DNA of 64,000 nucleotides from Scylla paramamosain (Eukaryota; Arthropoda; Malacostraca; Decapoda; Portunidae), in assembly GCF_035594125.1 (NCBI RefSeq), contig NC_087191.1, forward strand, positions 2,404,501-2,468,500, given 5' to 3'. The position numbers were made by a program, and so were the translations under genes. Positions 26,580-39,200 of this stretch are shown here, piece after piece (the stretch's first letter is position 1; every line of letters begins with the position of its first letter). Below the pieces are notes generated by a model. That model was not told the DNA's origin, ran no database searches, and saw nothing but the letters and a program-made list of their open reading frames with translations.

Positions 26580-28113
26580 AATATCCCTTACAGAAGAATA
26601 AGATCGCAGAAGAATGATCCTAAATGGACGACAGAGGTTAAAACATTACATAGGGCGAAAGAGAAGTATATATGAGATTAAAGACAGGGGAAGTGGTTTT
26701 AAGGCCATAATATAATGATTTAGAAAAGTCAGGAGTTTAACAAGGAAAGCTAAAAATAGTTATGAATTAAAGGTACCCAGTCAAGCGAAGATGGACCCCA
26801 AGTGATTTTATCAGGCATATAAGACGAAGAATAGAGAAACAATAGTTCCTTCAAGACAGCAGAATGGGACCTGCTTAGTTGTTGGGAGGAGATTAGTAAA
26901 ATTGTGAACGAGTATTTTTTTAACTGTCTTTGCCCAGGAAAACATGCAGGATTTGCCGAATAGTTACAAGATATTTAGAGTAGAAGAAAATGAGAAGCTG
27001 ACAGATATTACTATAACTAAAGAGATAGTGGAACAGGAGATAGATAAGCTGAAAAGTTCAAGTCACCAGGACCAGATGAAATATATTCCACAGTATTTAT
27101 GAATTGAAAAAAGGTTATAAGTAATCTGGATAAGGTCATGGCCAAGCGGCAGGCGACAGAGTGTTGTAATAAACGGCTCTAAATCCGAGTGGGGTCAAGT
27201 AATTAGTGGGGTGACAAAGGGATTATTAGTATTAGGGCCGATGTTGTTTATAATATATGTCAATGACTTGGATAGTGAAATTAGTAGTGTTGTTAGTAAA
27301 TTTGCGGATGACGCGAGAGTATGTAGATTAATTAGGTCAGAATCGCATACCCTCGCCATGCAGGCAGATTTGGATAGGATGAACGAATGGACAGACAGAT
27401 GGCAAATGCAGTTTAATATCAACAAATGCAAAGCACTTGGCGTAAGTAGAAGAAACCCACACAGTAGTTACACAATGAACAACCAAGTTCTGGTAGGTTC
27501 AGGGTTAGAAAAAGATTTGAGATTTAAAGTTAGCTCTGAACTCCGTCTAAGAAAGCAATGCAAAGAGACCAGAAACAAAGTAAATAGTGTATTATGATTC
27601 ATTTTCAGGAGTGCTAAAAGTAAAACTCCCGAAGTAATATTAAAGTTACATTTAGCTCTGGTCAGACTTCATCTAGACTACGCTGTCCTATTCTGGTCAC
27701 CACATCACAGGAAGAAAAAAGGTCTATTAGAATCACTTCAAAGGAGAATGACTAAAAGGATACATGGGATGAGGAGTATTCCTTACGAAGCGAGATTCAA
27801 GCTGTTAAATTTACATTCTTTAGAGAGACGTAGGTTAAGAGTGGACCTGATAGAAGTCTTTAAGTGGTATATGGGTTATAAGAAGGGAAACATAATAAAA
27901 ATTCTTAGAATCTGTAACCATGATAGAACAAGAAAAATAGAACATCAAGTTTTCAGGCTTGAGCCTGAAAACTTGATGTTCAAAAAGGAAACAGGAAGGA
28001 ATTGGTTTTTAAATACAGTAGTAGATGATTGGAACGGACTTAGAAATCAAGCTGTTAGTGCTGAGGCATTTGGCAACTGTAAGAGAAAATTACACATTTA
28101 TAGATGGGGATGA
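26580..28113 (+). pseudogene. LINE-A ORF2 remnant (reverse transcriptase)
   Basis: The remnant encodes a retrotransposon reverse transcriptase that would copy its own RNA into a nicked target. The first part (26.58-27.1 kb) reads 'KNDPKWTTEVKTLHRAKEKY', the linker before the RT, with several stops. The open stretch at 27,211-27,597 contains 'LGPMLFIIYVNDLDS', the catalytic 'FADDA' box, and 'WTDRWQMQFNINKCK' further on. A frame change follows, then 27,748-28,113 holds the C-terminal 'LLNLHSLERRRLRVDLIE' and 'WFLNTVVDDWNGL' parts. The Asp pair of the catalytic box is intact, but stops, a frameshift and an internal deletion make it non-functional. It closely resembles the copy at 55.1-58.5 kb. 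Confidence 0.85.
27940..27981. repeat. Perfect 42-bp DNA palindrome
   Basis: Two 20-bp arms (GAACATCAAGTTTTCAGGCT and its exact reverse complement) are separated by only 2 bp. It lies inside the C-terminal ORF2 region of LINE-A. The related LINE at 58.2 kb has no palindrome at the matching place, so it arose in this copy or its sublineage. Confidence 0.95.
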
Positions 28114-28209
28114 TAGGTGGAAATACGTAGGTATATTTCATACAAGTACTGCCACGTGTAGGCCTGATGGCTTCTTGCATATTTACTTATTTCTTATGTT
28201 CTTATGTTC

Positions 28210-31095
28210 TTATTACCAAAAGCGTGTATTTTCAGTGTTTACAGCTATTCCGTGAAAAAGAAAATGCCAAAATGCATGCAAAGCACCCTAAATGAGGAAA
28301 AAAAGGGACATTACGAGAAACGTGCATTATAAGTGTTTTTGAGATTCTTAGATACCAAAACCCTGAAACTCATGAATAACACTCTTAACTGAGAAACAGA
28401 ACAACCTTACCAAATGCGTGTATTTTGAGTGTTTTTTTCACATCCTTGGTTACCAAAACCCCAAATTGCATACGAAACTAGCTTTATGTGGAAAGAAAAA
28501 AAAAAGACATTACCAGAAAAGTGTCTTTTGAGTGTTTTTGAGCGTGTTAGGCAATAAAGCACTAAAAAGCAGGGCAATCACATTACATGGGAATAAAACC
28601 AACTTTTACCAAGAACTTGCCTTTAAGTGTTTTTGAGCTCCTAACATACCAAAACACTAAAATGCATGCAAAACACCCTTTATGAAGAAACAGAATAACA
28701 TTACCAAAAACATGTATTTTGAGTGTTTTTGATTATGTTACCTATAAAAACGCTTAAATACATGCAAAGAACCCTATGTTTGGGAAACGAAAGGACATTA
28801 CGAGAAACGTGTATTATTAATGTTATTAAATTCCTTAAGCACCAAAAAGCTAAAATCCACAAATAACACTCTTTATAGAGAGAAAAAAAAGTAATATTCT
28901 TTTTTTATTTTGTTATTCTTCTTCATAGGTACCGAGATGCCAAAATTCTGGCAGAATTCAGGGAAATTATGTGGAAAAAAAAACATTATCAAAAAAAGTT
29001 AATTTTAGCTTTTTTTCGGACAGTTATGTACCAAATTCTAAATTACATGCAAAGCCACCTCTATAGGGAAATTAAACGACTTTACCAGAAACCTGTGTTT
29101 TGAGTGTTTTTCAGCATGTTAGGCACCAAAACAATAAATAATATGGAAGTCACTCTATATGGGAATCCAAAACAAAATCACTTAACACTTGTCTTTTCAG
29201 TGTTTTACGTAGAAACACGCTAAAACGGATGCAAACAAACCAATATGAAGAAATAGAATAACATTGCCAAAAAGGTATATTTTGAGTGTTTTTGAGCCTG
29301 TTACCTACAAAAAACGCGAAAATGGATGCAAAGGACTCTATATTGGGAATCAAAAGGACATTACGAGAAACCTGTATAATGAGTGTTTTATGGTTTCACA
29401 ATAACCACAAGGCAAAAGTTTCTTAGATACCAAAATGCTGAAACTCATGAATAACACTTGATTGAGATACAGAACAACCTTACCAAATGCGTGTATTTTG
29501 AGTGTTTTTCACATCCTTAGTTACCAAAACACGAAATTGCATGCGAAACTAGGTTTATGTGGGGAAAACATTATATTGCCAGAAAATATTTTTTGAGTGT
29601 TTATGAGCGTGTTAGGCAATAAAGTACTTAAAAGAAGGGCAATCGCATTACATGTGAATAAAAAAAATTTTTACCAAGAACTTGCCGTTAAATAGTTTTG
29701 AGCTCCTTACATACCAAAACGCTAAAACGAATGCAAAAAAAATTTTTATGGAGAATCACAATAACATTACAAAAAACATGTATTTTGAGTGTTTTTGATC
29801 ATGTTACCTATAAAAACGCCTAAATACATGCAAAGAATCCTATGTTTGGGAAACGAAAGGACATTACGAGAAACGTGTATTATAAGTGTTTTTTAAGTTA
29901 CTTAAATACCAAAAAGCTAAAACCCACAAATAACACTCTTTATGAAGAAACAAAAAAATAAATAAATAAAAATAAATAAATGAAATAAAAGAAAATAATT
30001 TTTTTTTGTTATTCATCTTCAGAGGTACCGAGATGCCAAAATTCTGTTAAAATTCATGGAAATTATGTGGATAAAAGAACATTATCGAAAAAGTTAATTT
30101 TAGCTTTTTTTTCGTACCAAACCCTAAAGTGCATGCAAAGCCATCTATATGGGGAAATTAAACGACTTTACAAACTGTCTTTTGAGTGTTTTTCAGCATG
30201 TTAGTCACCAAACCGATAAATAATATGGAAGTCACTCTATATGGGAATCCAAAAGAAAATTACTGAAAACGTGTCCTTTCAGTGTTTTACGTAAAAAACG
30301 CTAAAACGGATGCAAACAGACCAATATGAAGAAATAGAATAACATTACCATTTAAGTATTTTTGAGCTTGTGACCAACAAAAAAAAAAAAACGTGAAAAT
30401 GGATGCAAAGCACTCTATATTAGGAAATAAAAAGACATTACGAGAAACGTGTATAATGAGTATTTTATAGTTTCACAAGAACCACAAAGCAAAAAACGCA
30501 AAAACTAGTGTATATGGAGAAGTTTCTTAGATACCAAAGTGCTGAAACTCCTGAATAACACTCTTAATTAAGAAACAGAATAACATTACTAAATGCGTGT
30601 ATTTTGAGTGTTTTTCACATTCTTAGTTACTAGAACCTCAAATTGCATGGGAATCTAGCTTTATGTGGGAAAAAAAATGACATTACCAGAAAAGTATCTT
30701 TTGAGGGTTTTTTGAGAGAGTTAGGCAATAAAGCACTAAAAAAGGAGGGCAATCACATTACATGGGAATAAAACCAACTTTTACCAAGAACTTGCCTTTA
30801 AGTGTTTTTAACTCCTTATATACAAAAACGCATACCAAAATGCTGAAACTCCTGAATAACACTAAATTGAGAAACAGAACAACCTTACCAAATGCGTGTA
30901 TCTTGAGTGTTTTTCACATTCTTAGTTACCAAAACCCCAAATTTTATGTGAAAGTAGCTTTATGTGGGAAAAAAAAAAATGACATTACCAGAAAAGTGTC
31001 TTTTAAGTGTTTTTTTTTTTTTTTAGCATGATAGGCAATAAAGCACTAAAAAGCAGGGCAATCACATTACATGGGAATAAAACTAACTTTTACTA
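28210..31095 (+). repeat. Regular HOR satellite segment in the centre, plus orientation
   Basis: After the LINE and a few diverged monomers, the regular HOR returns from about 28,360. It has the AATAAAGCAC anchor near 28,553, 29,618 and 30,729, and the A/T-tract module near 28,926 and 30,026. Two and a half units are present. A partial unit duplicates the 'ACATTCTTAGTTACC' monomer near 30,620 and 30,915. The segment ends near 31,095, where the orientation changes. Confidence 0.85.
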
Positions 31096-31253
31096 ACAAC
31101 TAAAAATAAACGTTCTTGTTCTGTTCTGTTTATCTATATAAAATGACTTTCATGCATTTTTTGGGAGTATCTAAAAACCTCAAAAACACTCTTAATACAC
31201 GTATGTATATATGTATGGTACTTATTTTGTTTTTATCCATAAAGGGTGTTTTG

Positions 31254-31288
<35 letters not shown>

Positions 31289-31722
31289 CTTTTTAGTACA
31301 CAAGTAGTTCAAAGACACTCAAAATACACGTTTTTCGTAATGTTATTTTTTTGCGTTTTCGTGTCTAGCATGGTCTACAATACTTAAAATATACATTTCT
31401 TGTGATCTTCTTTCGTTTCCCCATATAAAGGCGTTTTTGTACCTAAAAAGTGAAAAACTCACAAAATACACTATTTTCACAATGATTTGTTTTCCATATA
31501 GAGTGCTTTCTATCATTCTTATCGTATTAGTGCTTCAAAAACACTCAAAAGACACGTTTCTGGTGATGTCTAGTTTCCTTTTATAGTTGCTTTGCATGCA
31601 TTTTGGCGTTTTGGTCCCTAGTAATGTGAAAAACGCTTAAAATACACGTTTTTGGTAATGGTGTTGTGTTTCTCGATAGAGAGTACTATACAAGCGTTTC
31701 AGCATTTTTGTACCTAAGAAGC
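31095..31722 (-). repeat. Diverged satellite, minus orientation
   Basis: Monomers read AAAACACTC and 'ACGTTTTTGGTAATG' on the plus strand, so they lie in reverse. They are diverged and not in HOR order. A pure T run of about 29 bases lies at 31,258-31,286. Confidence 0.75.
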
Positions 31723-33032
31723 TTAAAAATAGAGAAACATAACACCTTTATCAAAAATATGTATTTTGAGTGTATTTAACATTCTTAGATAGGGATATGA
31801 CAAAATCCGTGCAAAGAATCCTATATGAAGAAATGAAACGAGATCTACAGAAACATGTTTTTTTTTTTTTAGTGTTTATGGGCATTTTCAACACCAAAAC
31901 GATAAAAAAGCATATAAAGCACCCTATATGGAAAAAATAAAAATAAAACATATACATTCAGTGTTTTTTAACTTTTTATGTACAAAAAACGCTAAAACAC
32001 ACACACAAAAAAAAAAATCGAGAAACACTATCACTATCAAAAACGTGTATTTCGAGTGTTTTTCATCTTCTTACGTAGAAAATTCTTACAGAAGTAGTCT
32101 ATCATGAAACGAGAAGACATTACGGGAAACTTGTATTATGAATGTTTTCGTTTTAGATATCAATATGGTAAAACGCATGAATAGTATTCTATATCCAAGA
32201 AACAGAATATTAAAAAAAAAAAAAAAAGGTATTTTCAGTGTGTTTAATGCTGTTAGATACCAAAAGGCGAAAATGCCAGCAAAATCCCCCTAAATGAGAA
32301 AAAGAAACGACATTACGAAAAATGTTTCTTTTGAGAGTTTTTCAGCGCGTTAGGCACCAAAACACTAAAAAAGCAAGGAAATCACACTATATTATAAAAT
32401 AAAACAGAATTAGTAAAAAGGTGTCTTCTTAGTGTTTCTTAACTTCTTACGTAACAAAATGCTACAATTTCACATTGTTAGCTGTGAAAACACCAAAATG
32501 CATGCAAAGCCTCTTGTATAGGGAAATGAAGTGACATTACAAGAAACGTATGTTTAGAGTGTTTATGAGTGTTAGGCGCCAAAACCCTAAAAAGCATGGA
32601 AAACACCCTATATGGGAAAGCAAAACATTACAAGAAACGTGCCTTTTGAGTGCTTTTAAGCATCTTTATGTGCCAAAACGCTAAAACGCAGGCAAAACAC
32701 CCTTTATGGAGAAAAACAAGATCATTACCAAAAGCGTGTATTTTGAGTGTTTTTAAAAATTATTACGTAGAAAAAGACAAAATGCATGAAAAATATCTTT
32801 CATGGGGAAACTAAAGAACACTACGAGAAACGTGTATTATGAGTGATATTGACATTCTGAGGTACCAGAACACTGAAAGACATGCCAAACATCCTTGATG
32901 ATGAAACGGAACGACATTTCCAGAACTTGTCTTATCAGTGTTTATGACTGCGTTAAGCTCTAAAACGTGGGGAAAAAAGCCAAAAAAATATCTTTTTATG
33001 ATTTTTGAGCTCCTTTACCAAAACCCTAGCAC
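31723..33032 (+). repeat. Diverged satellite, plus orientation
   Basis: The orientation returns to plus at 'GAGAAACATAACACC' near 31,732 and holds until 'CCAAAACCCTAGCACTC' near 33,030. It holds some fourteen diverged monomers. Successive ATTAC landmarks at 32,534, 32,625, 32,722 and 32,818 give monomer lengths of 91, 97 and 96 bp. Confidence 0.78.
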
Positions 33033-33990
33033 TCATAATACAAGTTTCTCGAAATGTCCTTTCGTTTCCTCATTTGAGTTTTTTCTAGGTTAAAACACTA
33101 AAAAAACACGTGTTTTATTAAATTTGTTCTGTATCTCCATAAGACGTGTTTTGCATGCTTTTTTTAGCGTTTTGGTAAGTAATTAGCTCATAAACACTCA
33201 AAAAGAAACGTATTTTGGTAATGTTGTTGTAGTTGTTTTAGTTGTTTTAGTGTTTTTGGAAATATTATTTCGTTTTCCCGTATAGGGATCTTCCTATGCC
33301 TTTTTTTTTTTTTTAGCGTTTATGTGCATAACACGCTCATAAACATTCAAAACACACGTTTATGTATGTGTCGTCTCCTTTCCCCATAAAGGGTGATTTG
33401 CATTCATTTTGGCGATTTGGTAACTAACAATGTGAAATATAATCAAAACACACGTTCATTGTAATGTTCTTTTTTTTCCATTTAGAATGCTATTTTTAGT
33501 TTTAGTGTTTTTAATATCCAAAAAATCTTAAAAAATACTCATAATACACGTTTCTCGTAATGCCTTTGTTTCCCCATATATGGTATTTTGCATACATTTT
33601 GGCGTTTTTCTACGTAATAAGTCCCAAAAACACTCCAAATGCACGTTTTTGGTAAAGTGTTTCTGTGTTTCCATAAAGGCTGTTTTGTATACGTTGTAAC
33701 GATATGGTACGTAGGTAGCTCAAAAATACTCATAAATCAAGTGTTTTGTAATGTTTTGTTTTCTCTTACAAGGTGCTTACCATTCATTTAAGCGTTTTGG
33801 TGCCTAGAAGACTCATAAACACTCAAAAGACATGTTTCTGTAAATGTCGCTTCTTATCCCCCTTTTACTAGACACGTATTTGCTAATGTTGTTTGGTTTC
33901 CCATAGTCGGAGTTTTCCATGATTTTTAGCGTTTTGGTGACTAACACGTTTATGAATACTAAAAATACATGTTTCTTGAAATATCGCTTC
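33033..33990 (-). repeat. Diverged satellite, minus orientation
   Basis: About ten monomers in reverse ('CATAATACACGTTTCTCGTAATG' type landmarks), diverged and without the HOR order. They end where a non-satellite AT-rich insert begins. Confidence 0.76.
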
Positions 33991-34475
33991 GTTTTCAATT
34001 TTTCAACATATCCTGATGTTTATATCGTGTGAATTTTACGTTCTTAGCTTCAATAAATAAATTATAATATCCCTTTAAACTTTATCGCTTAATATCTCAA
34101 AATAGCGAATTTTCGAAAGTAAAAATTATCGTTGCTATTGCTGTTACATATATGCGGGCTGTTGCAGCTTTTTAAACTATGAAAGACGAACAATATGTGC
34201 TACCGAATTTTTTTTTTTTTTTTTTTTTTTTTGAGTTGATTTTCATTTTTGAGAAATATTTGAATGTCAAAATATATTATTTTTATATTTTGCGTAGAAA
34301 TATATATAAATTTTTTTTTACCCTTTTACAAGAAAAAAATATAGAAAAAAAAGTTGTCCTTTCCTTCCTGATTAAAATGCATTTTTAAGGAAAAAAATGG
34401 TCATTAAATAAATAAGAAGATACGAATTCAATATAGGCAATTTAACATAGGATTCGTGATTCTACATATCCCCAC
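33991..34475. other. Non-satellite AT-rich insert of unknown origin
   Basis: About 480 bp without monomer landmarks interrupt reverse-oriented satellite. It contains a T run of about 22 bases near 34,209-34,230 and an A/T-rich remainder. 'GCGGGCTGTTGCAGC' at 34,155 is its only GC-rich patch. No coding frame, terminal repeat or RNA-gene signature was seen. An old SINE or other short insert is possible but unsupported. Confidence 0.5.
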
Positions 34476-35340
34476 TCCATAAATACTCAAAAGACACGAT
34501 TCTAGAAATTTTTATGTTCCCTCTATATGGTGATTTGCATGCATTTTGGCGTTTTTGTACCTAACAATATGAAATATACTCAAAATACAATATTGTTTTG
34601 TTTCTAAATTTAGAGTGCTATTGAGGCGCTTTTTCGTTTTGGTACCTAAGAAGCTCAAAAACACACCTAATACACATTTCTCGTAATGCCTTTTCGTTTC
34701 TCCATAAATGGTACTTTTACATGCATTTCGGCGTTTTTATACGTAACAAGCTCAGAGAAACGTTCTTAGTAATGTTCTTCTGTTTCTTCAATTTTTTTAT
34801 GCGTTTTAGCATTTTATTACGTAACTAGCTCAAAAACACCTGTTGTTTTGTTTTCCCATTTATGGCGGTTTCCCTTTTTTTTTTTTTTAGCGTTTTGGTA
34901 CCTAACACGCTCATAAGCACCAAAAAGATGTGATTCTTGAAATATCGTTTATTTTCCCCATAGTGGGTGCTTTGACGTGAAATACACGCAAAATCCTTGT
35001 TTTTGATAATGTTATTTTCTTTCTATATAAAAAAAAATAATATTCGTGCATTTTATCGTTTTGTTACCTAAAAAAAAAACACTCATAATACACGTTTGTC
35101 GTAATATCCTTTCGTTTCCCAATATAGGATGCAATACATGCATTTTGGCAATTCCTTACCTAACAAGGTGAAAACATTCAAAAAAATAAATGCATAAAGC
35201 TCAAAAACAATTAAAAAAAATACTTGTTTTTGGTAAACATATTCTCTTTCTTTTCGTAACGGGTGTTTTGTATGAGTTTTAATGTTTCAGTACGTAAGTA
35301 CTAAAGATGTTTTGATTTTTTTTCTACATATACGAGTTCT
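34476..35340 (-). repeat. Diverged satellite, minus orientation
   Basis: Reverse-oriented monomers resume after the insert with 'CATGCATTTTGGCGTTTTTG' and 'ACACATTTCTCGTAATGCC'. They are strongly diverged, and the orientation flips near 35,340. Confidence 0.73.
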
Positions 35341-36240
35341 CCATACTTTCTTAGCTAAAGGAAATTACGTGAAATGTATATTATGGGTGTTTTCTTAGCT
35401 TATGTATGAAAACGTCAAAACGCATTAATAACACTATATATGGAGAAACAGAATAACATTACCTAAAATGTATAGTCTTAGTGTTTTCCGCATTTATAAG
35501 TACCAAAACGCTACAATGCATGCAAAGCCATTTATAAAGGGAAAGGAAACGACACAATCAGAAACGTAAATTATGGGTTTTTTTGGGCGTGGTGTGTGCA
35601 TCAAAACGCTAAAAAAAATAAATAAATATATTGAAAGCACCTTATTTGGCAAAAAAAAAGTCTTTAGTTTTTTTTTATTTTCTTACGTACCTAAACGCTA
35701 AACCGTGTGCAAAACACCCTTTAAAGAGAAATGGAATAATATAACAAAAAAACGTGTTTGTAATTGTTTTTGAGCTTGTTTAGTATAAAAATGCTAAAAT
35801 CCATGCAAATCACTCTTCATGATAAAGGAAAGAAATCGTGTCAACCTAAAAACCTAGAATGTGTTTTTTGTGTTTTTTTTTTTTTTAACATTGTTAGGTA
35901 CAAAAACACTAATATGGATGCAAAGACTTACATATGGTTAAACGAAAAGACAAGAGAAAATTGTGTCTTTTGAGTGTTTTTATTTTTTTATGTAAAAAAA
36001 TTAAATTCAATAAAAAAAAACACTAAAAACCATGGAAAGCCCATATATTGGAATTTATATATCAAGAGCTATTCTCTTATCATATAGCTCTTTTTTCGGA
36101 TTTTTATGTACCAAACTCTAAAGTGCATGCCACCTATATAAGGAAGTTAAACGACTTTACCAGAAACGTGTCTTTTCAGTGTTTTTCAGCATGTTAGGCA
36201 CCAAAACGATATATAATATGGAAGTCAATTGTAATATTTT
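35341..36240 (+). repeat. Diverged satellite, plus orientation, ending at the main inversion point
   Basis: Monomers read plus again from 'GGAAATTACGTGAAATG'. The final ~145 bp (36,089-36,232) are less diverged and match the reverse complement of 38,808-38,942, with shared private variants such as 'GTGCATGCCACCTATATAAG' and 'TTTTTATGTACCAAACTC'. The long reverse arm starts next. Confidence 0.78.
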
Positions 36241-39200
36241 TTGGTAATATTTCTTTCTATTTCTGGTAATATTTTTTTTTCACACAAAGCTAGTTTCGCA
36301 TGCAATTTGGGGTTTTGGTAAGTAAGAATGTTAAAAAGATTCAAAATACACCCATTTGGTAAGGTTGTTCTGTTTCTCAATTAAGAGTGTTCTTCATGAA
36401 TTTCAGCATTTTGGTATCTAAGAAACATCTCCATATACACGAGTTTTTGCATGTTTTGCCTTATGGTTCTTGTAAAACTATAAAACACTCATTATACACG
36501 TTTCTCGTAAGGTCCTTTTCTTTCCCAATATAGAGTGCTTTGGAACAATTTTCGCGTTTTCTGTAGGTAACAAGCTCAAAAACACTCAAAATATAACTTT
36601 TTACTAATATTATTCTATTTCTTCATATTGGTTGGTTTCCATCCGTTTTAATGTTTTTCTAGGTAAAACACTAAAAAGACACGTTTTCAGTAATTTTGTT
36701 TTGGATTCCCATAAAGAGTGACTTCCATATTATTTATCGTTTTGGTACCTAACTTGCTGAAAAAAACTCAAAAGACAGGTATCTGGTAAAGTCGTTTAAT
36801 TTCCTCATGTAGGTGGCATTGCATACACTTTAGGGTTTGGTACATAACATTCCGAAAAAAAAAGCTAAAATTAACTTTTTTCATAATAATATTTTTTTCA
36901 CATAATTTCCCTGAATTTTGCAAGAATTTTGGCATCTCGGTACCTATGAAGATAAATAACAAAAAAAAATCCTAAATTTAATTAATTTATTTATTTTCTC
37001 TATAAAGAGTGTTATTTGTGGGTCTGAACTCTTTTCGTACTCATGGAACTTAAAAACACTCATAATACACGTTTCTCGTAATATCGTTTCGTTTCCCAAA
37101 CATAGGGTTCTTTGCATGTTTTTATACGTAAGAGATCAAAAACACTGAAAATTCATGTTTTTCGTAATGTTATTTTGTTTCTCAATAAAGGGTGTTTTGC
37201 CTGCATTTTAGCGTTTTAGTATGTAAGGAGCTGAAAAACACTTAGAGACAAGTTCTTGGTAAATGTTGGTTTTATTCCCATGTAATGTCATTGCCCTGCT
37301 TTTTTGTGCTTTATTGCCTAACACACTCAAAAACACTCAAAAGACACTTTTTCTGGTAATGTTTCCAACATGTTTCGCATGTAATTTCGGGTTTTGGTAA
37401 CTAAGAATGTGAAAACACTCAAAATACACGCATTTGGTAAGGGTGTTCTGTTTCTCAATTAAGAGTGTTATTCATGAATTTCAGCATTTTCGTATCTAAG
37501 AAAAATCTCCATATACACGAGTTTTTGCGTTTTTTGCCTTATGGTTCTTGAAAACTATTAAAACATTCATTATACAATTTTCTTGTAATATCCTTTTGTT
37601 TCCCAATATAGACTGCTTTGCATTCATTTTTTGCGTTTTTTGTACGTAACAAGCTCAAAAACACTCAACTTTTTTTGTAATGTTATTCTATTTCTTCATA
37701 TTGGTTGGTTTGCATCCGTTTTGTCGTTCTACGCTAAAACTGAAAAGACACGTTTTCAGTAATATTGTTGAAATTGCTGAAAACACCCAAAGACACGTTT
37801 CTTGTAAAGTCGTGTAATTTCCCCATATAGGTGGCTTTGCATGCACTTTCGGGTTTCGTACATAACTCCGGAAAAAGCTAAAATTATTTTTTTTATGTTT
37901 TTTTCACATAATATCCCTGAATTTTCTCAGAATTTTGGCATCTCGGTACCTATGAAGATGAATAACAAAAAAAATCTATTTTTTTATTATTTTTTTTCTC
38001 TATAAAGAGTGTTATTTGTGGGTTTTAGATTTTTGGTACTTAAGGAACTTAAAAATACTCATAATACAAGATTTTCGTAATGTCCTTTCCTTTCACAAAC
38101 ATAGGGTTCTTTGCATGTATTTAAGCGATTTTATAGGTAACATGATCAAAAACACTCAAAATACATGTTTTTGGTAATGTTATTCTGTTTCTCCATGAAG
38201 GTTGTTTTGCATGCGTTTAGCGTTTTGGTATGTAAGGAGTTAAAAACACTTAAAGGCAAGTTCTTTGTAAAATTTGGTTTTATTCCAGTGTAATGTGATT
38301 GTTCTGCTTTTTAGTGTTTTGTTGCATATAACGCTCAAAAACACTCAAAAGACACTTTTCTGGTAATGTCATTTTTTTCCCACATAAAGCTAGTTTCGCA
38401 TGTAATTTCGGATTTTCGTAACTAAGAATGTGTAAAACACTCAAAATACACACATTTCGTAAGGTAGTTCTGTTTTTTTCAATTAAAAGTGTTATTCATG
38501 AGTTTTAGCGTTTTGGTATATAAGAAACTTTTCTATATACACGAGTTTTTGCGTTTTTTGCCTTGTGGTTCTTGTGAAACTATAAAACACTCATTATACA
38601 CGTTTCTCGTAATGTCCTTTTGCTTCCCAATATAGAGTGCTTTCCATCCATTTGCGCGTTTTTTCTAGGTAAAAAGCTCAAAAACACTTTTTGGTAATGT
38701 TATTCTATTTCTTCATATTTGTTGATTTGCATCCGTTTTAGGGTTTTTCCACGTAAAACACTGAAAAGACACGTTTTCATTAATTTTGTTTTGGATTCAC
38801 ATATTGACTGACTTCCATATTATTTATCGTTTTGGTGCCTAATATGCTGAAAAAAAACTGACAGGTTTCTGATAAAGTCGTTTAACTTCCTTATATAGGT
38901 GGCATGCACTTTAGAGTTTGGTACATAAAAATCCGAAAAAAAACAGCTATAATTAACTTTTTTGATAATGTTCTTTTTTCCACATAAATTCCCTGAATTT
39001 TGGCAGAATTTTGGCATCTTGGTACCTATGAAAATCAATATAAAAAAAGCTATTTTTTTTATTTATTAATTTTTTCTCTATAGTGTTATTTGTGGGTTGT
39101 AACGTTTTGGTACTTAAGGAACACTTAAAAACACTTAAAAACACTTAAAAACACATGTTTTTAGTAATGTTATTCTGCTTCTCCAAAAAGGAGGTTTTTT

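Larger units (their letters stand above)
26547..28209 (+). mobile_element. CR1/Jockey-like non-LTR retrotransposon fragment (LINE-A) inside the satellite
   Basis: A non-satellite segment splits one satellite monomer cleanly: '...GAGAAGCGAAATAA' on the left continues as 'ATTACCAAAAGCGTGTATTTT' on the right. It carries part of the endonuclease-RT linker, an RT core and the C-terminal region of a LINE ORF2. It ends in 'TTCTTATGTTCTTATGTTC', a short tandem 3' tail typical of CR1-like elements. It is 5' truncated. About 380 bp of the RT region present in the related copy at 57.05-57.44 kb are missing near 27,125. No clear target-site duplication is visible. Confidence 0.85.
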
